From a bacterium (lineage in GTDB: Bacteria; Patescibacteriota; Minisyncoccia; UBA6257; 2-01-FULL-56-20), in the NCBI GenBank assembly GCA_021817655.1, contig JAKAGE010000039.1:1-7532 (forward strand): 7,532 nt of DNA, written 5' to 3'. Shown piece after piece: positions 4,994 to 7,532 of the stretch (positions within the stretch are counted from its first letter, which is position 1; each line of letters opens with the position of its first letter). The position numbers were made by a program, and so were the translations under genes. The notes under the pieces were generated by a model. It had not been told where the DNA came from. It saw only the letters and a list, made by a program, of their open reading frames with translations, and did no database searches.

Positions 4994-5911
4994 TTATCCC
5001 GCCATCCCTGCCGCCTTCTGCAGTGCCGCGATCCGCGCCTCGATCGGCGGATGGGTCATGAAAAGCGTGTGCCACCACGATGTCCCCTTCCCTTTGAACG
5101 GCGTATCGAGCCACATATGCGCCGTGGAATCCTTTGCCGACGCCATCGGCGTCTCGTCGAACTGGATCTTGCGGAGCGCGGAGATAAGCCCTTCCGGATA
5201 GCGCGTGAGGAGCACGCCCGACGCGTCCGCGAGCGCTTCGCGGCGGCGGGAGATGGCGAGCTGGATCAGCATTGTGCCGATCGGAGCGAGGACGGAGAGA
5301 GCGATCGCGGCAATGAGGAACATCTCCTGCGCTTCGCCGTTATTGCGCCCCCGTCCCCCGCCGAACAGACCGCCGAAAAAGAGCGACCGCAGGAAGATGT
5401 CCGCGATGAGCGAGACGATCCCCGCGAGCACCGCGGCAACCGTGGAAACAAGGATGTCCCGGTTTCCCACGTGCGAAAGCTCGTGCGCAAGCACGCCCTG
5501 GAGCTCGTCTTTATCGAGGCGCTGCAAGGCACCCTGGGTCACCGCGACCGCCGCATGAGCCGGATCGCGCCCGGTGGCGAACGCGTTGATCTGCATCTCG
5601 GGCGTGATATAGAGCTTCGGCATCGGGAGCCCGGCGGTGATCGCAAGATTCTCCACGAGATTCCACAGCATCGGATTGTCCGCTTTCTCTATCTCTTTCG
5701 CGCGCGCCATCGAGAGCGCGATCGCCGCGGAGGAATAATAGCTGATGAACGAATAGACGACGCTGAAGATGATCGCGAAAATAAGGAACGAAGGATCCCC
5801 GTAGTACGCCGAAATCGCGTAGCCGAGGGCCCCGACGACAAGGAAGAACACGACGAACATCATCCATGTCTTCCGGATGTTCGAAGATTGTAAGGTGTAG
5901 AGATTGGTCAT
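4994..5911 (-). CDS. htpX: HtpX-family membrane zinc metalloprotease
   Basis: HtpX is a membrane-bound zinc endopeptidase (peptidase family M48) that degrades misfolded membrane proteins from the cytoplasmic side. At 305 residues the length is normal. The catalytic motif HELSHVGNRD has zinc ligands H143 and H147 and catalytic E144. The third ligand is E225 in RRREALADASG. Four hydrophobic segments are visible, at about 14-34, 40-62, 152-175 and 196-220, framing the catalytic domain as in known homologues. A glycine-rich loop (GGLFGGGRGRNNG, about 180-192) lies between the last two. PPIEARIAAL near the C-terminus is the conserved family ending. Its nearest upstream neighbour on the same strand is lemA, a common pairing, but a strong terminator and a separate -10 element between them argue for separate transcription. 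Confidence 0.97.
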   Translation of the reverse strand: MTNLYTLQSSNIRKTWMMFVVFFLVVGALGYAISAYYGDPSFLIFAIIFSVVYSFISYYSSAAIALSMARAKEIEKADNPMLWNLVENLAITAGLPMPKLYITPEMQINAFATGRDPAHAAVAVTQGALQRLDKDELQGVLAHELSHVGNRDILVSTVAAVLAGIVSLIADIFLRSLFFGGLFGGGRGRNNGEAQEMFLIAAIALSVLAPIGTMLIQLAISRRREALADASGVLLTRYPEGLISALRKIQFDETPMASAKDSTAHMWLDTPFKGKGTSWWHTLFMTHPPIEARIAALQKAAGMAG

Positions 5912-5921
5912 TGTTCCTTAA

Positions 5922-5927
5922 AATATA
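5922..5927 (-). promoter_or_regulatory. -10 element of htpX
   Basis: TATATT on the - strand ends 10 bases before the ATG at 5911, downstream of the lemA terminator. An AAGGA sequence only 3 bases before the ATG is too close to be a normal Shine-Dalgarno, so the transcript is probably leaderless or nearly so. No -35 is recognisable. Confidence 0.45.
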
Positions 5928-5960
5928 GTGCGAACCGAGAAGCAGCCGGTACAGGGAAAT

Positions 5961-6038
5961 AAAAAATGATGGGCAATTGCTTTTTGAGCTTCGTTTCTTA
6001 ACGGGGCCCGCTCAAAAAGCAATTGCCCATCCTTTTTT
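5961..6038 (-). terminator. Long perfect-stem (22 bp) intrinsic terminator of lemA, bidirectional in form
   Basis: Bases 5968-5989 are exactly complementary to 6010-6031, giving 22 uninterrupted pairs around a 20-base loop (5990-6009) that includes GGGCCC. Six A (5961-5966) flank one side and six T (6033-6038) the other, each one base away from the stem. On the - strand the stem begins about 5 bases after the lemA stop and ends in a T6 tract, a classic terminator. By symmetry it would also stop + strand transcription. Confidence 0.9.
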
Positions 6039-6591
6039 AAAACTTCACCTGCACCGGCTGCTTCTCGGCATCGGTAAGATCGTTGCCGAAGAAATCCATC
6101 TTTGTGAAACCGAACATATTGGCGAACAGGTTTGTCGGGAAGACCTGGATCTTCGTATTGAGATCGCGCACCATGCCGTTGTAGAACCGTCGGGCGGCCT
6201 GGATCTTGTCCTCGGTGTCGGTGAGCTCGTTCTGCAGGGAAAGGAAGTTCTGGTTCGCCTTAAGGTCGGGGTAGTTCTCGGCGACGGCAAAGAGCGACTT
6301 GAGCGTCTGGGAGAGCTGGTTCTCGGCGGCCGCTTTCGCGTCGTTGCCCGTTGCGCCCATCGCCGCCGCGCGCGCCTTCGTTACATCCTCAAAAACCGAT
6401 TTTTCATGCGCGGCATATCCCTGCACGGTGGAGACCAGATTCGGAATGAGGTCATAGCGGCGCTTGAGCTGGACATCGATGTCGGAATAGGCCTCCTGGG
6501 CGCGGTTGCGCGTCGTCACGAGCCCGTTATAGGCAAGAACGAGCCACATGGCGATGATGACGATTATTGCAAGGATTATCCAGGTGATCAT
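6037..6591 (-). CDS. lemA: LemA family membrane protein
   Basis: The 184-residue protein has the family layout. An N-terminal membrane helix (about 3-20) is followed by YNGLVTTRNRAQEAYSDIDVQLKRRYDLIPNLVSTVQGYA (21-60), the strongest LemA signature. After it come HEKSVFEDVTKARAAA, NQLSQTLKSLFAVAENYPDLKANQNFLSLQNEL, EDKIQAARRFYNGMVRDLNTKIQVFPTNL and a C-terminal GFTKMDFF. The mostly helical domain after the anchor is expected to form a helical bundle. The topology and molecular function of LemA are not firmly established in bacteria. It often sits beside htpX or TPM-domain genes, as it does here, which suggests a membrane quality-control role by association. A consensus TATAAT lies 6 bases upstream of the ATG and there is no Shine-Dalgarno. 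Confidence 0.96.
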   Translation of the reverse strand: MITWIILAIIVIIAMWLVLAYNGLVTTRNRAQEAYSDIDVQLKRRYDLIPNLVSTVQGYAAHEKSVFEDVTKARAAAMGATGNDAKAAAENQLSQTLKSLFAVAENYPDLKANQNFLSLQNELTDTEDKIQAARRFYNGMVRDLNTKIQVFPTNLFANMFGFTKMDFFGNDLTDAEKQPVQVKF

Positions 6592-6597
6592 GGGTCG

Positions 6598-6626
6598 ATT
6601 ATAGCATATTATACGCCCCCGAACAA
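6598..6626 (-). promoter_or_regulatory. Promoter of lemA with extended consensus -10, predicted leaderless
   Basis: On the - strand TTGTTC (6626-6621) is followed after 17 bases by TATAAT (6603-6598), which carries a TGC extension. Six bases separate it from the ATG at 6591. A second TATAAT lies 10 bases upstream (6613-6608). Confidence 0.7.
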
Positions 6627-6639
6627 CGTTTAGTTGCGC

Positions 6640-6679
6640 AAAAAAGAACGCCCGCCGGACCAGGGTTGGTCACGGCGGG
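6640..6679 (-). terminator. Strong intrinsic terminator of the 26-codon unit
   Basis: CCCGCCG (6651-6657) pairs with CGGCGGG (6673-6679), and inside it GACCA (6658-6662) pairs with TGGTC (6667-6671) around a GGGT loop, with a single bulged A at 6672. On the - strand the hairpin is followed after three bases by TTCTTTTTT (6648-6640). It lies immediately upstream of the lemA promoter and closes a transcription unit that contains no long ORF. Confidence 0.85.
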
Positions 6680-6725
6680 GCTGGGGGGTTAGGGTTGAAG
6701 TTATAGGGTTGTTGGCGAGAAAACG

Positions 6726-6806
6726 TTACGTCACGGCAGCGATTAAGGCAAGCAAGCCCACCAAAATCTCAAGGTGATTGTTGCGGATCGCTTCAATAAC
6801 CCTCAT
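6726..6806 (-). CDS. Putative 26-residue hydrophobic mini-protein
   Basis: ATG at 6806-6804 to TAA at 6728-6726 encodes MRVIEAIRNN HLEILVGLLALIAAVT. The first half is charged and potentially amphipathic. The second is hydrophobic for about 12-15 residues, which is short for a full membrane span but suits a membrane-associated peptide. A GAGGA ribosome site (6815-6811) sits 4 bases before the ATG. An extended -10 lies upstream and a strong terminator downstream, giving a predicted transcript of about 195 bases. I recognise no family. It lies in the 294-base gap between groEL and lemA, which otherwise has no gene. The transcript could instead be a regulatory RNA in which this ORF is incidental. 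Small hydrophobic peptides of this size include type I toxins, but no antisense RNA promoter is evident here. Confidence 0.45.
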   Translation of the reverse strand: MRVIEAIRNNHLEILVGLLALIAAVT

Positions 6807-6820
6807 TGGATCCTCGCAGA

Positions 6821-6847
6821 ATAGAATAACCGCTGAAATTATTCTAT
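6821..6847. promoter_or_regulatory. 9-bp inverted repeat overlapping the -10 of the mini-gene, candidate operator
   Basis: On the - strand ATAGAATAA (6847-6839) and TTATTCTAT (6829-6821) are perfect inverse copies separated by 9 bases. The first arm contains the whole -10 hexamer and the predicted transcription start (about 6834) falls in the spacer, so a dimeric repressor bound here would block transcription. It could alternatively be an AT-rich hairpin at the end of the groEL transcript, but no T-tract follows. Confidence 0.4.
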
Positions 6848-6849
6848 CA
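6841..6849 (-). promoter_or_regulatory. Extended -10 promoter of the mini-gene
   Basis: The - strand reads TGA TAGAAT: a -10 with 5 of 6 consensus positions (6846-6841) and a TGn extension. The predicted start is near 6834, leaving a leader of about 28 bases before the ATG. The -35 region is poor. The site lies 37 bases after the groEL stop. Confidence 0.5.
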
Positions 6850-6885
6850 CATCCGCTCCCCCAGCGGAAGGAGTGGGAGCATTAT

Positions 6886-7532
6886 TTAGTAGTCCCCGCC
6901 CATGCCCGGCATGCCGCCGCCCATGCCCCCCGGCATCCCGGCTTCCTTTTTCTCCGGAATGTTCGTGACCGCGGCCCCGATCGTGAGATAGTTCGCCGCG
7001 ACCGAAAGCGCGTTCGTGAACGCCGCACGCGTCACCTTGAGCGGATCGATGATGCCCGCTTCGCGGAGGTCGTTCATCATCTTATTCGTGAGCGCGTTGA
7101 ATCCCTTCCATGGTTCGTTCGCGCCGCGCTTCGCAAGCTCGTCGATCACGCGATCGGCGGACTCGCCGCTGTTCTCCACGATCGCACGGATCGGCGCCTC
7201 GAGCGCGCGCTGAAGGATCGCATCCGCGGCCGCCTTCACGTCGCGCCCCGCGTTCTTTGCGGCATCTTCCTTGCCGAGCACGGCGATCTTGGCGTTCAGG
7301 AGCGCAACGCCGCCGCCCGGCACGATGCCTTCCTCCATCGCGGCGCGCGTCGCGGCGACCGCGTCCTCCACCCGCTGCTTCAGCTCCTTCTGCGCCGATT
7401 CCGTGGGCGAACCGACTTTGATGACGGCCACGCCGCCCGACAATTTGCCGAGCCGCTCCTGCAGCTTCTCGCGGTCAAAATCCGAATCCGTCTTTTTGAT
7501 CTGGGCCTTGATCGACGCGGCGCGCGCCCGCG
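6886..7532 (-). CDS. groEL: Chaperonin GroEL, C-terminal 214 residues (5' end outside window)
   Basis: GroEL (Hsp60) forms a double seven-subunit ring that encloses and folds proteins with ATP and the GroES lid. The frame runs in from the right edge, and about 40% of a usual 540-550-residue chain is present. TDSDFDREKLQERLGKLSGGVAVIKVG contains the residue equivalent to E. coli catalytic D398. RVEDAVAATRAAMEEGIVPGGGVALL is the conserved return to the equatorial domain. GIIDPLKVTRAAFTNALSVAANYLTIGAAVTNIPEK contains the nucleotide-binding aspartate equivalent to D495. The chain ends in a Gly-Met-rich tail, AGMPGGMGGGMPGMGGDY, a variant of the usual GGM repeat with prolines and a DY end. No good terminator follows the stop: the nearest hairpin (6852-6868, six pairs) has no T-tract, so read-through into the mini-gene is possible. 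Confidence 0.97.
   Translation of the reverse strand, partial: RARAASIKAQIKKTDSDFDREKLQERLGKLSGGVAVIKVGSPTESAQKELKQRVEDAVAATRAAMEEGIVPGGGVALLNAKIAVLGKEDAAKNAGRDVKAAADAILQRALEAPIRAIVENSGESADRVIDELAKRGANEPWKGFNALTNKMMNDLREAGIIDPLKVTRAAFTNALSVAANYLTIGAAVTNIPEKKEAGMPGGMGGGMPGMGGDY

Noticed and set aside
4988..5893. 301-residue + strand ORF opposite htpX
   Set aside because: Its composition (Arg/His/Glu rich, low complexity) is typical of the reverse strand of a GC-rich gene, and the - strand encodes an unmistakable HtpX with all catalytic residues.
5977..6633. 218-residue + strand ORF opposite lemA
   Set aside because: It is antisense to a clear LemA and runs through the 22-bp terminator stem and the lemA promoter.
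6681..6711. Telomere-like repeat (TTAGGGTTG)
   Set aside because: There are only a few irregularly spaced copies inside a transcribed region; this is better treated as an RNA motif.
6640..6834. 6S RNA (length near 195 bases)
   Set aside because: The 5' and 3' parts do not form the long interrupted hairpin expected of 6S RNA, and an ORF with a ribosome site lies inside.
6640..6850. Type I toxin-antitoxin pair with an antisense RNA
   Set aside because: A hydrophobic mini-ORF is present, but I could not find a convincing + strand promoter or terminator for an antisense RNA in this gap.
6852..6880. groEL terminator
   Set aside because: Two short alternative stems (6852-6868 and 6855-6880) exist, but neither is followed by a T-tract.
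1..7532. CRISPR array, insertion sequence or phage module
   Set aside because: No regularly spaced repeats, transposase, integrase or structural phage motif was seen on either strand.

Overview
This window looks like chromosome from a member of the Candidate Phyla Radiation (Patescibacteria). That is an inference. It rests on two protein types I associate with that group: a stand-alone cyanophycin-synthetase-like ATP-grasp protein and a small conserved protein of unknown function with a GHYEYTPE motif. It is also supported by compact spacing and by several promoters placed so close to the start codon that the mRNAs should be leaderless. Most of the window is GC-rich (one 60-base stretch near 1021 counts 73% G+C). 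The middle, about 3262-4830, is clearly poorer (two stretches near 4201-4320 count about 43%).

Left part (1-2598). The end of an NAD(P)H-flavin reductase-type protein runs in from the left edge. A complete ATP-grasp ligase-like gene follows it on the + strand. Facing these on the - strand are a 156-residue protein of unknown function and a small YdeI/OmdA-domain protein, each with its own promoter.

Middle (2599-4830). A + strand phosphoribosyltransferase converges on a - strand DUF218 (YdcF-like) gene. Next come a three-helix membrane protein on the - strand and, divergent from it, a 74-residue two-helix membrane protein on the + strand. The last has a near-textbook promoter, a Shine-Dalgarno sequence and a terminator. 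This is the AT-richer section and holds short palindromes and a degenerate repeat pair.

Right part (4841-7532, all on the - strand). This reads, in transcription order, groEL (C-terminal part only), a 26-codon hydrophobic mini-gene with its own promoter and terminator, lemA, a long perfect-stem terminator, htpX and tRNA-Ser(GGA). GroEL folds proteins, HtpX is a membrane zinc protease and LemA is a membrane protein often found beside HtpX, so this is a protein and membrane quality-control neighbourhood. Promoters and terminators between the genes indicate separate transcription units.

The most interesting item is the unannotated unit at about 6640-6849. It combines an extended -10 overlapping a 9-bp inverted repeat, a 26-codon ORF with a GAGGA ribosome site, three AACCCT copies complementary to its start region, and a strong terminator. 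The second is the repeated leaderless promoter arrangement. I found no CRISPR array, insertion sequence, integrase or obvious defence system.
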